DNA from: Fictibacillus nanhaiensis
GTDB lineage: Bacteria > Bacillota > Bacilli > Bacillales > Fictibacillaceae
Direction of reading: 5' to 3'
DNA: 64,000 bases
Assembly: GCA_017052515.1 (NCBI GenBank)
Contig: JAFHKR010000036.1
Coordinates: 1-64,000 of the forward strand
The translations under genes were made by a program, and so were the position numbers. Each line of letters opens with the position of its first letter. Position 1 is the stretch's first letter. This document shows positions 46,305-56,006 of this stretch, in pieces. The notes under the pieces were generated by a model, which saw only the letters and a program-made list of their open reading frames with translations, did no database searches and was not told where the DNA came from.

Positions 46305-47764
46305 ACAGAATACAGAAAAAAATATGGATGTTAGCATCAGTCGTTCTGATCATCATGGCCATTATTTGGATAGCGCTTACCTACTATAATCAAAAAACTC
46401 AAAATCAATACAATGACATCTTACAACGTTATTTAAGCATGAATGAAGTGACGAGTACGAGTCAAAAAGTGGTCACAGATCTTAATAACTACTTGCTTGA
46501 ACCGTCAGAGAACCATTTGGGTAAGCTTGATAAAAGCAAAGATAAACTTAACATGGCAAAATTGGAAATCGGAAAACTAAGAAACTCGAAAAATGAGTTT
46601 GCACTCATGAATTATATGAACCTTATTGATAGTTTTATTGAAACAACAGATCGCTCTCTGATGTTCTATGCGGAATCTGACACTGAGACCTCAAACAAAG
46701 AATTTACAGAAGCAACGCGTCTTTCCAAATATATATCAGAAATGACGCTAACATTAATTGATACAGAGCTGAAGACTTACGACGTTTTTTATCGAGGCAT
46801 TATCGATCAATCTGCTGAATTTAAGAAACTAGGAATTTGGCTGATGCTTCTGATTACACTTTTGCTGCTCGTCATTACGTATTGGTTTAGTTTAAGCATC
46901 ACAAGACCTGTGCAGCAGTTAACACGTGCAGCGAACGAACTGTCTGCAGGAAAGTTTGACAAAGAAATCAAAGTGGAATCAAATGATGAAATCTCGTTTC
47001 TTGCTCAAACTTTTAACCGAATGCGCATCAATATTAATAATTTGTTTCAGGAAATCCAGCAGAAGGCGCAGCTTGAACATGAACTTCAGCAAAACAAGCT
47101 TCTGTTGCAGGAGAGTCAGCTTAAGAATCTACAAAGTCAGATCAATCCACATTTTTTATTTAACACGTTGAATACGCTATCGAAGAAGGCTTATTTGGAA
47201 GGGTCAGAAGAAACGAGTGATCTACTTGTAAGTGTGGCTGGTCTTTTAAGATACAACTTAAAGTGGTTAGACAAATCCGTTACGCTTCAAGATGAAGTGA
47301 TGGTGATTCAGCAATATATGAATATCCAAAAAGCAAGGTTTACGGATCGGCTGACACTTCACCTCGATATTGATCACTCCTGTTTAGAGGTTCAGATTCC
47401 TGGCCTAACTCTGCAACCGATTATTGAGAACGCCGTGATCTATGCGGTTGAACCAAGAGAAGAAGGCGGACAGATTTGGCTTCGAATAAAAGATGGCGAA
47501 AACATGGTGAAAATTGAAGTGGAAGACGACGGTCCCGGGATCTCAGAGGATATTAGGATACAGATCTTAGAAGGAGAGCGGATTGAGACGAACAGCGCTT
47601 CAACAGGTATTGGGTTTGTGAATGTCGTGAAGCGACTCCGACTTTTTTATGGTATGGAAAATTTGATGGATATTCAAAGTGATATCGGGATTGGTACGAA
47701 GGTGGTAATACGAATTCCTAAGACGAGGGGGGTTGAACAGCATGCTCAAACTCTTAATCGTTGA
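46301..47764 (+). CDS. Sensor histidine kinase, LytS/YesM-type
   Basis: A 487-residue membrane kinase: TM1 (about 9-26), an extracellular sensor domain with helices (about 30-175), TM2 (about 179-198), HAMP (SLSITRPVQQLTRAANELSAGKFD), then the His_kinase domain with H284 in LQSQINPHFLFNTLNTL and the ATPase motif DDGPGISEDI. The extracellular domain probably contacts the XylFII-like protein. It overlaps the regulator gene by 23 bp. Confidence 0.92.
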   Translation: MNRIQKKIWMLASVVLIIMAIIWIALTYYNQKTQNQYNDILQRYLSMNEVTSTSQKVVTDLNNYLLEPSENHLGKLDKSKDKLNMAKLEIGKLRNSKNEFALMNYMNLIDSFIETTDRSLMFYAESDTETSNKEFTEATRLSKYISEMTLTLIDTELKTYDVFYRGIIDQSAEFKKLGIWLMLLITLLLLVITYWFSLSITRPVQQLTRAANELSAGKFDKEIKVESNDEISFLAQTFNRMRININNLFQEIQQKAQLEHELQQNKLLLQESQLKNLQSQINPHFLFNTLNTLSKKAYLEGSEETSDLLVSVAGLLRYNLKWLDKSVTLQDEVMVIQQYMNIQKARFTDRLTLHLDIDHSCLEVQIPGLTLQPIIENAVIYAVEPREEGGQIWLRIKDGENMVKIEVEDDGPGISEDIRIQILEGERIETNSASTGIGFVNVVKRLRLFYGMENLMDIQSDIGIGTKVVIRIPKTRGVEQHAQTLNR

Positions 47765-49262
47765 TGACGAGCAGATTGAACGAGATGGGCTCCAAGTTAT
47801 TCTGCAGAAGGCATTTCCTCAACTTGAGATCTATCAAGCGAGAAATGGGAAAATCGCTGTACAAGTTGCGGCAGAAGTAAAGCCCGACTTAGTAATGATG
47901 GATATTCAGATGCCAGGGATGAATGGACTAGAAGCGATACAGCAGATTACATCTACGAATCCTTTCATCAAGTTTGTGATGATTACAGCTTTTGATATGT
48001 TTAATTATGCTCGTCAAGCGATCAAATTAGGGGTGAAGGATTATTTATTGAAGCCGAGCCGGATAAGTGAGATTGAGGAGACAGTCGGGAAAATTTTAAT
48101 GGAAATTACAGAAGAACAGAGGTCGCTTAAGGTTTTGGAAAGTACGCTACCGCTCGTTGAAACAGATGTTGTCACGCAGCTTTTGTTCGATCATGTACAT
48201 GACGTTCATTTGGATATGCTCGTAGATATGCTCGACATCTCTTCCACTCATGAACCTTTTGTGATGAGTATTCTCCTCCCACAAAGCGGAGAAAACCTCT
48301 ATTCGTTAATCAAAGAAAAGGTTAGAAAATCTGCGAGTGGGTGGGTTGGTGCTTTGTATGGCCGTCAGCTTCCTATTATCGTTTTTCGTAAACCAGACTG
48401 TTCGTTTCGTTCGCAAGCGATTTCTCTTGCAAAAGATATTCTCTCACTGAAAAAAGTAAGTTCTAACGATGAATGGTTCGTTGGGATCGGAAACGTCTGT
48501 GATTCTTTAGATCAAGTTCGGCAGTCTTATCAAGAATCTCTTATTGCCACGATGGATTCCTCCTTGCCTGTGAAATATCGTTTTTATCATGATGTTCCAG
48601 TGCTTGGAGGTACAGAGAACAAACTTCAATCCAAACAGCGTGAAAAACAGTTTTTAGATGAAATCAGGTTAGGCAAGTGGGATGAGGTTCTTAAAAAGAT
48701 AATGGATTTAATCCAACGGTGCGAGAATGAAGGGACAGATTTACTCCAAACGCAGCAGCGTGTTCTTGAGTTGCTTTGGGTCGCTGCAAGAGTGATGAGC
48801 GAAATGGGAGTAGAAACGGAAACGCCTTTCTTTTCCTATCAATCTCAAGACTACCGTCAGCTTCGTTCTGAATCAGACCATCTATTAAAACAGATGCGGA
48901 CTTCATACGGAGAACATTATGAACAGCTTGAAGCCGATACGATTCATCAGATCAAACAATATATCGTTAAACATTCGCATGAAGATATCTCACTTGAGAC
49001 GTTAGGAAGAAAAGTAGGTTTGAGCCCAATCTATATTAGTAAGATGTTCAAAGAAAAGCTAGGAATCAACTATATTGATTTTCTGACAGAATGTCGAATT
49101 GAAAAGGCGAAGAAACTGATGGCAGATCCAGAAAAAAGCCTAAAAGAAATTACGTTTGAAGTCGGATATCACGAACCTAACTATTTCAGCAAAGTGTTCA
49201 AAAAAATGGTTGCGCTTTCACCGACTGAATACCGTAGGACTGTTCTTGGGAAAAAAGGATGA
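47742..49262 (+). CDS. Response regulator with AraC-type DNA-binding domain (YesN-like)
   Basis: A 506-residue regulator: receiver domain with phosphoacceptor D54 (MDIQMPGMNG) and K-containing YLLKPSRISE, a middle region, and a C-terminal AraC domain (IHQIKQYIVKHSHEDISLETLGRKVGLSPIYISKMFKEKLG...) with two HTH motifs. ATG 47742 is about 9 bp after GAGGGGGG. Likely activates chvE-mmsAB when the sugar is sensed. No clear direct-repeat site was found. Confidence 0.92.
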   Translation: MLKLLIVDDEQIERDGLQVILQKAFPQLEIYQARNGKIAVQVAAEVKPDLVMMDIQMPGMNGLEAIQQITSTNPFIKFVMITAFDMFNYARQAIKLGVKDYLLKPSRISEIEETVGKILMEITEEQRSLKVLESTLPLVETDVVTQLLFDHVHDVHLDMLVDMLDISSTHEPFVMSILLPQSGENLYSLIKEKVRKSASGWVGALYGRQLPIIVFRKPDCSFRSQAISLAKDILSLKKVSSNDEWFVGIGNVCDSLDQVRQSYQESLIATMDSSLPVKYRFYHDVPVLGGTENKLQSKQREKQFLDEIRLGKWDEVLKKIMDLIQRCENEGTDLLQTQQRVLELLWVAARVMSEMGVETETPFFSYQSQDYRQLRSESDHLLKQMRTSYGEHYEQLEADTIHQIKQYIVKHSHEDISLETLGRKVGLSPIYISKMFKEKLGINYIDFLTECRIEKAKKLMADPEKSLKEITFEVGYHEPNYFSKVFKKMVALSPTEYRRTVLGKKG

Positions 49263-49285
49263 AGGTACGTAAAGGAGCATCTTTC

Positions 49286-50377
49286 ATGAAAAGATTCATA
49301 AATCGTACATGCCTCGTCCTGTTATTCATTGCTTTGATATGTGCTTCAGGGTGCGACAAGAGCAGTACGAGTAAAGAGACACTTGGAAAAGCGATTCCTT
49401 CAAAAAGTGAAAAAGTGGGCAGTGGGACAATGAACGAGGAAAAGATTAAGATTGGGTTTTCCATGGATACGTTACTGGAAGAACGGTGGCTCAAGGATAA
49501 AGAGCTCTTCAAGAAAGCCGTAGAGAATCTAGGAGCAGAGGTAGAGATTCTTGCAGCAAATGGTGATGACTCTCTGCAGATTGCACAAGCTGAAACGCTC
49601 ATCCATAATGAGGTCGACCTTCTAGTCGTTGTTCCTCATAACGCTGAAGCTATGGCGACGATCGTCAATAAAGCACATTCAGCAGGCATAAAGGTGATGG
49701 CATACGACCGTCTAGTCAAAAATGCAGATCTCGATATGTACGTATCATTCGACAATGAGAAGGTTGGTGAGCTTCAAGCGCTTGCGATAACAAAGCTCGT
49801 TCCAAATGGGAAGTACGTGTATATAGGGGGAGCTGAAACGGATAACAATGCACATTTGTTTAAGAAAGGGGTTTTCCGAGTTCTACAGCCTTTGATTGAT
49901 AAAGGGGTGATAACGGTTGTGTACGATCAATGGTCCAAAGACTGGACGCCTGCTAATGCCTTTAAAAATATGGAGTCGGCACTGAAAGCTAACAACAATA
50001 AGATTCATGCGGTGATCGCAGCAAACGATGCTACCGCAGGTGGTGTTATACAAGCCCTTGAAGCACAGGGACTCGCAGGAAAAATTCCGGTCTCAGGACA
50101 AGATGCTGAGCTTGCTGGCGTCCAGCGAATCGTGCGAGGAACGCAACTGATGACGGTGTATAAACCAATTCAGTCTTTATCAGAAAAAGCGGCAGAATTG
50201 GCAGTGAAGATGGCAAAAGGAGAAACGATAAAAACAGAACGAAAGATAAACAACGGTAAAATTGAGGTTCCTTCTGTTTTGTTGTCACCGATCGCGGTTG
50301 ATAAAGGGAATATTGAAGAAACCATTATTAAGGACAGATTTCATTCTAAACGTGATGTTTATGAGAATAAGCAATAA
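49286..50377 (+). CDS. xylF: D-xylose-type ABC solute-binding lipoprotein (XylF-like)
   Basis: A 363-residue lipoprotein; lipobox ICASGC. The mature part matches E. coli XylF closely along its length: ANGDDSLQIAQAETLI, VMAYDRLVKNADLDMYVSFDNEKVGELQA, KIHAVIAANDATAGGVIQALEAQGL, SGQDAELAGVQRIVRGTQLMTVYKP and the end TIIKDRFHSKRDVYE. I choose ATG 49286 after AAAGGAG; an ATG at 49259 overlaps the regulator's stop. It may feed MmsAB or be a second sensor. Confidence 0.88.
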   Translation: MKRFINRTCLVLLFIALICASGCDKSSTSKETLGKAIPSKSEKVGSGTMNEEKIKIGFSMDTLLEERWLKDKELFKKAVENLGAEVEILAANGDDSLQIAQAETLIHNEVDLLVVVPHNAEAMATIVNKAHSAGIKVMAYDRLVKNADLDMYVSFDNEKVGELQALAITKLVPNGKYVYIGGAETDNNAHLFKKGVFRVLQPLIDKGVITVVYDQWSKDWTPANAFKNMESALKANNNKIHAVIAANDATAGGVIQALEAQGLAGKIPVSGQDAELAGVQRIVRGTQLMTVYKPIQSLSEKAAELAVKMAKGETIKTERKINNGKIEVPSVLLSPIAVDKGNIEETIIKDRFHSKRDVYENKQ

Positions 50378-50384
50378 CCAGTCT

Positions 50385-50427
50385 CCGTGTTATATGGAAT
50401 GATTCCATGTGACACGGGCTTTTTTTG
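50385..50427 (+). terminator. Terminator after xylF
   Basis: CCGTGT ... ACACGG outer pair and ATGGAA/TTCCAT inner pair, then GC and seven or eight T. Confidence 0.85.
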
Positions 50428-50489
50428 TTGTGTCATTCCCGTCATGTGCCCATAACATGATAGTAACTTTATCTGACAAGGAGCATGTT

Positions 50490-51203
50490 ATGTATAACCA
50501 TTACAACTATAGAGTTACTCCGAATGTTGTTGCGTTCGCTAAGGGAGATGTGACTGGAGATCGTATACCAGACGATGTATATCTAACAGGTACGAAGGGT
50601 CAGGATAGCCCATTTATTGAGAACATTACGCTTTTTGTAAAGAACGGAAGAACAGGGGCTCAGACAAGAGTACCTCTCTCTGATAATGCTGGATACAACC
50701 CCACTTTGTTCTTAGGAGATTTTACAGGTAACGGTGTATCTGATGTGTTGGTCAGCATCAATTCTGGTGGCAGCGGAGGATTCATGTATCATTATGTATA
50801 CTCCTTTATCGGGAGCACTCCACAGGAATTGTTTAATTTTAACGCCTACAATGCTGCTTATGAATATGATGTGATCTATGAGAATAACTACAAAGTTCGA
50901 GTTGTAAGTAAACGTAATAAGAAAACGTATATCATTGATCTATCAAAACGAGACAAAGAGTATTTAAATGAAATATATGATGGGAACGGAAAACTGAAGA
51001 AACCAATCACCGGCTTTGTAAATCCTTTGAGTGGTCTCTATCCCATCGATTTCAATTATGACGGAGTTTACGAACTTTCTGCTTATCAAAAGATTGCAGG
51101 CTTATATAACGCAGACGCCCTCGGGTATGTAGTGAATACGCTAGGATGGGAGAACAATCGATTTGTTCTTCAGAATCAATATGTAGCGATTTCTGGAACA
51201 TAA
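50490..51203 (+). CDS. FG-GAP/VCBS-like repeat protein, Bacillus-type
   Basis: A 237-residue protein without a signal peptide. It contains calcium-type beta-propeller segments: AKGDVTGDRIPDDVYL, LGDFTGNGVSDVLVS and FNYDGVYELSAYQ (DxxGDxxxDD-like). I believe similar proteins are common in Bacillus, but I cannot name a function. ATG 50490 is 6 bp after AAGGAG. Terminator follows. Confidence 0.72.
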   Translation: MYNHYNYRVTPNVVAFAKGDVTGDRIPDDVYLTGTKGQDSPFIENITLFVKNGRTGAQTRVPLSDNAGYNPTLFLGDFTGNGVSDVLVSINSGGSGGFMYHYVYSFIGSTPQELFNFNAYNAAYEYDVIYENNYKVRVVSKRNKKTYIIDLSKRDKEYLNEIYDGNGKLKKPITGFVNPLSGLYPIDFNYDGVYELSAYQKIAGLYNADALGYVVNTLGWENNRFVLQNQYVAISGT

Positions 51204-51204
51204 T

Positions 51205-51242
51205 AAAAGAGATCTAGCCTTTTAAAGGTTAGATCTCTTTTT
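51205..51242. terminator. Bidirectional terminator between the VCBS-like gene and tspO
   Basis: AAAAGAGATCTAGCC... pairs with GGTTAGATCTCTTTTT (one mismatch) across TTTTAAA. Convergent genes share it. Confidence 0.85.
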
Positions 51243-51243
51243 G

Positions 51244-51702
51244 TTAGGCATTCATGCTATATATGGTCCATGATAAGTAGGTAGCAAATGAGCTCCAGAG
51301 AAGATAAGGAATAAGCAACCATCCTGAAACTTTTCTTAAACGACTCCCATAAATGACCAAAAGTAAAGTCGTCACCGCAATCAAAAGAGCGTCGATGCTC
51401 GCTGCGAATAAATCTTTTTGTGTAAACTGAAAATAACCGAAAGCTTGGTTGAACACATAGTTGATCGCAAATAGAATCCAAAAGCCAATGGGTTTGAAAC
51501 CGTATTGATTGTAGATAAGAGTCGCTGATAGAGCAATAAAAAAGAACAGAACAGCCCAAATGATACCGATCGTTTGTCCGGAAGGAGTCCATGATGGTTT
51601 GTTCAGTGCATCATACCACTCGCGATCGACTGGAAATAGGAAACTGGAAACATAGAACAGAGCAAAAATAATGATAAAGACGGCGATACTGGATTTTTTC
51701 AT
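51244..51702 (-). CDS. tspO: TspO/MBR (translocator) family protein
   Basis: A 152-residue five-TM protein. The family signature WYDALNKPSWTPSG near the N-terminus and GWLLIPYLLWSSFATYLSWTI near the end are clear. TspO binds tetrapyrroles and affects porphyrin and stress responses. RBS AGGAGGTAAATC before the ATG. Convergent with the VCBS-like gene. Confidence 0.92.
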   Translation of the reverse strand: MKKSSIAVFIIIFALFYVSSFLFPVDREWYDALNKPSWTPSGQTIGIIWAVLFFFIALSATLIYNQYGFKPIGFWILFAINYVFNQAFGYFQFTQKDLFAASIDALLIAVTTLLLVIYGSRLRKVSGWLLIPYLLWSSFATYLSWTIYSMNA

Positions 51703-51898
51703 GATTTACCTCCTGGGTTGTAGTGGGAATCGTGTAAGGAGTTGTCTATATTTCTTAGAAGTATACTGTTCCCTTTATAAATTATTCTTAAAACCAGAAG
51801 CGTATTTTTTGCATTTGGAAACTGAGGGCATTATTATAATAGTTACTTTAAAAAAAGAAGTTATAATTCGGGCTATTTCATAGTTAGTAATGTATGTG

Positions 51899-52028
51899 GT
51901 TAATTTCCGTTCCAGAATGCTCGCTTTCCGGGGGGCGTGCGGTGAGCCTCTTAGCGCTCTGCGCAGATAAGAGTCTCACCTGGCACACTGATCCCCCAGG
52001 AGTCTCGCATCCTTGCACTCCAATTAAC
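51899..52028 (+). repeat. Structured dispersed repeat (about 127 bp), copy 5, subtype B
   Basis: Ends GTTAATTTCC ... CAATTAAC, so one terminal base pair has changed together on both sides (GAT/ATC to AAT/ATT), which supports a paired structure. Central module CTCTTAGCGC TCT GCGCAGATAAGAG as in copy 3. It lies between tspO and the flavin oxidoreductase gene. The other part of 51712-51898 is AT-rich and has no clear gene. Confidence 0.87.
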
Positions 52029-52111
52029 TTTCATAGAAGTTTTAAGGAATAATGATAAAGCACAAACGATTTAAAAAATAGCCCAATAAAAATAAGAGGT
52101 GAAAGACAAAC

Positions 52112-53230
52112 ATGATGAATAAAAAATATGCACCATTGTTTGAATCTTATCGTTTTAAAAATGGAGTTGAACTTAAGAACCGTGTTGTTATGGCACCGAT
52201 GACAAATTTTTCTTCAAATGATGACGGTACTGTAACTGATGAAGAAATTCGCTACTATGAGCGCCGTTCTGAAGGTGTTGGAATGGTGATCACAGCTTGT
52301 ACGAATGTTACGGCTAACGGTAAAGGATTTCCGGGAGAGTTCGCTGGAGATTCGGATGACATGATTCCGAGTCTTCGTCGCCTAGCTTCTGCCATAAAAG
52401 CAAAAGGGTCAAAGGCAATTCTTCAGATTTTCCATGGTGGTCGCGAAGTGCCGCCTGAACTTGTTAACGGAGATGTTGTGAGTGCAAGCAATATTCCTTC
52501 AGGTGAAGGGAAAACTGTGCCGCGTGAACTAACTTCAGAAGAAGTAGCTTCTATCATTCGTGATTTTGGTGAAACTACTCGACGTGCGATTGAAGCTGGC
52601 TATGACGGTGTTGAAATCCACGGTGCGAACGGTTATCTGATTCAGCAGTTCTTTTCTCCACACGCGAACCGCCGTGAAGATCAATGGGGTGGCTCATTAG
52701 AAAAGCGTATGGCGTTTCCGTTAGCGGTTGTAGATTCAGTGAAAAAGGCAGTAGCTGAACATGGAGATGACTCATTTATTGTAGGCTATCGCTTCTCGCC
52801 AGAAGAACCTGAAACACCGGGAATTACGATGGCTGATACATTAGCACTTGTTGATGCGCTTAGTGCTAAGAAATTAGATTATCTTCATGTTTCTGTAATG
52901 GATTTCTGGTCTGAACCTAGAAGAGGCGTTGAAGATACACGTTCACGCATTGAGATTATTAACGAAAGAGTGGGCGACCGTGTACCCGTTATGGGAGTAG
53001 GCTCCATCTATACGGCAGATGATGCGATAAAAGCATTGGAATCAGGAGTGCCATTGATTGCTTTAGGGCGTGAGCTGATTATTGATCCAGACTGGGTACA
53101 AAAGATCGAACAAGGCAAAGAGTCTGAGATCGTCACGAAACTTGATAAAACGAAGCAAGATGAACTAGTCGTACCAGATCCATTATGGAATGCAGTGTTG
53201 AATGCACCAGGATGGTTTCCTGGAGTTTAA
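52112..53230 (+). CDS. NADH:flavin oxidoreductase, old yellow enzyme type (YqiG/YqjM-like)
   Basis: A 372-residue FMN-binding TIM barrel enzyme. RVVMAPMTNFSSNDDG starts the FMN site; ILQIFHGGREV, VEIHGANGYLIQQFFSPHANRREDQWGGSLEKR (His/Asn substrate pair HGAN) and GVGSIYTADDA with LGRELIIDP follow. Such enzymes reduce electron-poor alkenes; the physiological substrate is unknown. RBS AAGAGGTGAAAG. Confidence 0.92.
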   Translation: MMNKKYAPLFESYRFKNGVELKNRVVMAPMTNFSSNDDGTVTDEEIRYYERRSEGVGMVITACTNVTANGKGFPGEFAGDSDDMIPSLRRLASAIKAKGSKAILQIFHGGREVPPELVNGDVVSASNIPSGEGKTVPRELTSEEVASIIRDFGETTRRAIEAGYDGVEIHGANGYLIQQFFSPHANRREDQWGGSLEKRMAFPLAVVDSVKKAVAEHGDDSFIVGYRFSPEEPETPGITMADTLALVDALSAKKLDYLHVSVMDFWSEPRRGVEDTRSRIEIINERVGDRVPVMGVGSIYTADDAIKALESGVPLIALGRELIIDPDWVQKIEQGKESEIVTKLDKTKQDELVVPDPLWNAVLNAPGWFPGV

Positions 53231-53242
53231 TAAGTGATTAGA

Positions 53243-53270
53243 AAAAGCAGGAGCTGTTCCTGCTTTTTTT
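53243..53270 (+). terminator. Terminator after the flavin oxidoreductase gene
   Basis: AAGCAGGA / TCCTGCTT 8-bp stem with five-base loop, then T-run. Confidence 0.88.
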
Positions 53271-53348
53271 GTTTGTGAACACAACAAAGTTTACTTTCGG
53301 CAGGTGTGGGAAGAGATAGAGTAGACATACGACTAGGAGGCTTATTTA

Positions 53349-54134
53349 ATGAGCAAAACGATTTTTATAACAGGTGCAGGAAGTGGATTAGGAAAAGGTG
53401 CCGCGTTAGGACTCGCTAAAAAAGGGCATTCAATCATTGCTACAACTGAAACGACATCACAAAAAACAGCGCTTTTAGAAGAATCAAAGAATCTAGGTCT
53501 TGATATAGATGTTTTCAAACTTGATATTACAAATGAACGAGATTTGGAACAAATAGAGAAATATGATTTTGATATTTTTGTAGCAAATGCAGCCATTAAT
53601 GAAGGAGGTCCATTAGCTGAAGTTCCGATGGATCGCGTTCGTGCACTATTTGAGGTGAACGTTTTTGCCACACTGGCATCCGTTCAGCCTGCAGCGAAAA
53701 AATTCGTCGAGAAACGAAGCGGGAAAATTATATTCTTGAGTTCTATGGCAGGTATATCAGCAACACCGTATGTTGGACCATATACAGCAACAAAGCATGC
53801 GATTGAAGGTATTGCTCAAACGATGCAGTCTGAACTTCAAGAGTTTGGAGTGAAAGTCGCAACGATCAATCCAGGTGCGTATGCAACAGGCTTCAATGAT
53901 CGAAGTGCCGAAGAAAAATACAAATGGTATGATCCCGAAAAGAATTTTACAAAAAAAGAAGATATGAAGAAGCAAGAAGAACAGCTGAAGAATCAATATG
54001 ATCCAAAGGACATGATCGAGAAAATGGTTGAAATCATCCCGGCCGAGGAACACCATTTCCGTACCGTTCATCCACAAGAAGTTGAAGAACAGTTAAAGAA
54101 AACGGAGAAAGAACGTTGGGAAATGATGATATAA
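53349..54134 (+). CDS. Short-chain dehydrogenase/reductase
   Basis: 261 residues of the classical SDR fold. Rossmann motif TGAGSGLGKG (residues 8-17), NAA-like VANAAIN, and the catalytic S132, Y145 and K149 (SSMAGISATPYVGPYTATKHA). The cofactor preference is not clear. The tail from residue about 200 is rich in Lys and Glu. RBS AGGAGG. Substrate unknown. Confidence 0.92.
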   Translation: MSKTIFITGAGSGLGKGAALGLAKKGHSIIATTETTSQKTALLEESKNLGLDIDVFKLDITNERDLEQIEKYDFDIFVANAAINEGGPLAEVPMDRVRALFEVNVFATLASVQPAAKKFVEKRSGKIIFLSSMAGISATPYVGPYTATKHAIEGIAQTMQSELQEFGVKVATINPGAYATGFNDRSAEEKYKWYDPEKNFTKKEDMKKQEEQLKNQYDPKDMIEKMVEIIPAEEHHFRTVHPQEVEEQLKKTEKERWEMMI

Positions 54135-54152
54135 AATAAATAACATTTTAAG

Positions 54153-54180
54153 AAACCCTGATGAAGAGTCAGGGTTTTTT
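54153..54180 (+). terminator. Terminator after the SDR gene
   Basis: AAACCCTGA / TCAGGGTTT 9-bp stem, seven-base loop, T-run. Confidence 0.9.
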
Positions 54181-54246
54181 GAGTTTTGTTTAAGAAAATA
54201 CTATAGTTAGATACATATATTAAGGAATAGTAGGGATGTTTAAAAA

Positions 54247-55359
54247 ATGAAAAAAATTATTGTGATTGGATCCGGAATATTAGGAGCATCGACGGCTTAT
54301 CATCTTAGTAAATCTGATGCAGAGGTTCTAATAATTGATAGAAAAGATGGAGGACAAGCGACAGATGCAGCAGCTGGCATCGTGTGTCCGTGGCTATCTC
54401 AGCGCCGTAACAAAGCTTGGTATCAGTTAGCAAAAGGCGGAGCGAGGTATTATCCAGAACTCATCAAGATGCTCGAGGAAGACGGTGAAACGGATACGGG
54501 TTACAAACGGGTAGGAACACTGAGTTTACATACAGATTCTGAGAAGCTTAAAAAAATGGCAGAGCGGGCTTTAAAACGTAGAGAAGAAGCACCGGAAATT
54601 GGTGAGGTCACGATTCTATCTCCTGAAGAAACGAAGAAACGCTTTCCACCATTATCCGACGAATTCGGTTCGGTCTTTGTAAGTGGCGGGGCTCGTGTAA
54701 ACGGAAGAGCGATGCGTGATGCTCTGTTGAATGGAGCTAAGAAAAACGGAGTGAAGATCCTCTATGGTAATGCTGCCCTGTTTCATGAAGGAAACAAGGT
54801 TTCTGGTGTTATTGTTAACGGCCAAACAATCCTTGCTGATAAAATCGTCATAACGGCAGGAGCATGGTCGAATGAGATTTTAAAGCCACTTGGGATCAAT
54901 TTTAAAGTAACCCCACAAAAAGCACAGATCATCCACTTGAAGTTGCCAAAAACAGATACAGCTGATTGGCCAGTGGTGATGCCGCCAACAAATCAGTACA
55001 TCCTCACTTTTGATGATCGCGTAGTTGTAGGAGCAACACATGAAGATGAGGCAGGTTTTGATAATCGAGTAACGGCAGGCGGTATTCATGACATACTCTC
55101 AAAAACCTTAGCTGTCGCGCCTGGCCTATCAGAAGGATCACTTCTTGAGACGAGAGTAGGCTTCCGACCTTTTACACCGGGATTTCTTCCAGTTATAGGG
55201 GCATTGCCCCATTATAAAAATGTACTGGTTGCCAATGGCCTCGGTGCATCGGGGCTGACGAGCGGTCCATATCTAGGCAGGGAACTTGCTTCATTAGCAC
55301 TGCATCAGGAAGCCGAGATCGACATCAGCCTATATGATGTCTCGGGAGCCATCGAATAA
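54247..55359 (+). CDS. FAD-dependent amino-acid oxidase/dehydrogenase (DadA/ThiO-like)
   Basis: A 370-residue DAO-family flavoenzyme. FAD site IVIGSGILGASTAYHL (4-19) with E/D at the second strand end (LIIDRKDGG), AAAGIVCPW, VITAGAWS, ETRVGFRPFTPGFLPVIG and the C-terminal LVANGLGASGLTSGPYLG. It likely oxidises a D-amino acid or glycine. No thiamine genes are near, so ThiO is not favoured. RBS weak (TAGTAGGGATG). Confidence 0.85.
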   Translation: MKKIIVIGSGILGASTAYHLSKSDAEVLIIDRKDGGQATDAAAGIVCPWLSQRRNKAWYQLAKGGARYYPELIKMLEEDGETDTGYKRVGTLSLHTDSEKLKKMAERALKRREEAPEIGEVTILSPEETKKRFPPLSDEFGSVFVSGGARVNGRAMRDALLNGAKKNGVKILYGNAALFHEGNKVSGVIVNGQTILADKIVITAGAWSNEILKPLGINFKVTPQKAQIIHLKLPKTDTADWPVVMPPTNQYILTFDDRVVVGATHEDEAGFDNRVTAGGIHDILSKTLAVAPGLSEGSLLETRVGFRPFTPGFLPVIGALPHYKNVLVANGLGASGLTSGPYLGRELASLALHQEAEIDISLYDVSGAIE

Positions 55360-55449
55360 AAAAGAAGAAGACTTTGTCAATGAAATACATCTCTAATTGT
55401 TAGTTGTTTCTACCAATGGGGATGCAGTTCATAACTGAGTTGTCTTTTC

Positions 55450-55950
55450 TTACAAAGTACTCCCAATTGGCTTTAAGCTGAAATACACCAAGTACTCATT
55501 GACAGCATCTATATCATAGACTTTTTTGTTAATAAAAAATTTAAAGATTAAGTCGTTTGTATCGCTGTGAGATAGAGAGTATCCTGCACTTTCCAGAAGC
55601 TCTTCTGTATCCTCTTCGTTCAATTCCAAACCCAAAGCTAGCGCAAGTATCGTATTTTTTCTTGGTCGGTAATCTGATTTAGAGCGAATCTTAGAAAAAT
55701 GCTTTCTATCTAAGCCAGCTTTCTTATAAATTTCTGCGTCCGTTACACCTTTTTCATCGATCAGTTGAAAAAGTTTTTCCTGCAGCGTGGGCTTTTTGTT
55801 GTGATGAATAAACGCATCTAACTCAAAGCGGAGACTGTTTTCTTCTAAACATTCCTCCATCATTTTGGGAGAATGACAAACTTCTAATTCCATTATGAAA
55901 TAATCATTCAGGTAGCTTTCTAATTCTAATAAAAGCTTTTGATCAAGCAT
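55450..55950 (-). CDS. HTH-domain protein paired with a VWA protein
   Basis: 166 residues, with ATG 55950 after AGGAGGTGG. An N-terminal helical part (residues 1-60) is followed by a lambda-repressor-like HTH, about 66-125: LIDEKGVTDAEIYKKAGLDRKHFSKIRS...RPRKNTILALALGLELNEEDTEELLESAGYSLS. The C-terminus resembles the extension seen in a group of HTH proteins found near VWA or macro-domain genes. It is divergent from the VWA gene with a 97-bp gap. Regulation of that gene is inferred. Confidence 0.7.
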   Translation of the reverse strand: MLDQKLLLELESYLNDYFIMELEVCHSPKMMEECLEENSLRFELDAFIHHNKKPTLQEKLFQLIDEKGVTDAEIYKKAGLDRKHFSKIRSKSDYRPRKNTILALALGLELNEEDTEELLESAGYSLSHSDTNDLIFKFFINKKVYDIDAVNEYLVYFSLKPIGSTL

Positions 55951-56006
55951 ATCCGACCACCTCCTAAAATGTCGCTTCACAGGCGACCATTTGCTGAATC
56001 ACTCTA

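Noticed and set aside
50409-50489. Longer N-terminus of the VCBS-like protein
   Set aside because: It would begin inside the xylF terminator; ATG 50490 has a proper AAGGAG.
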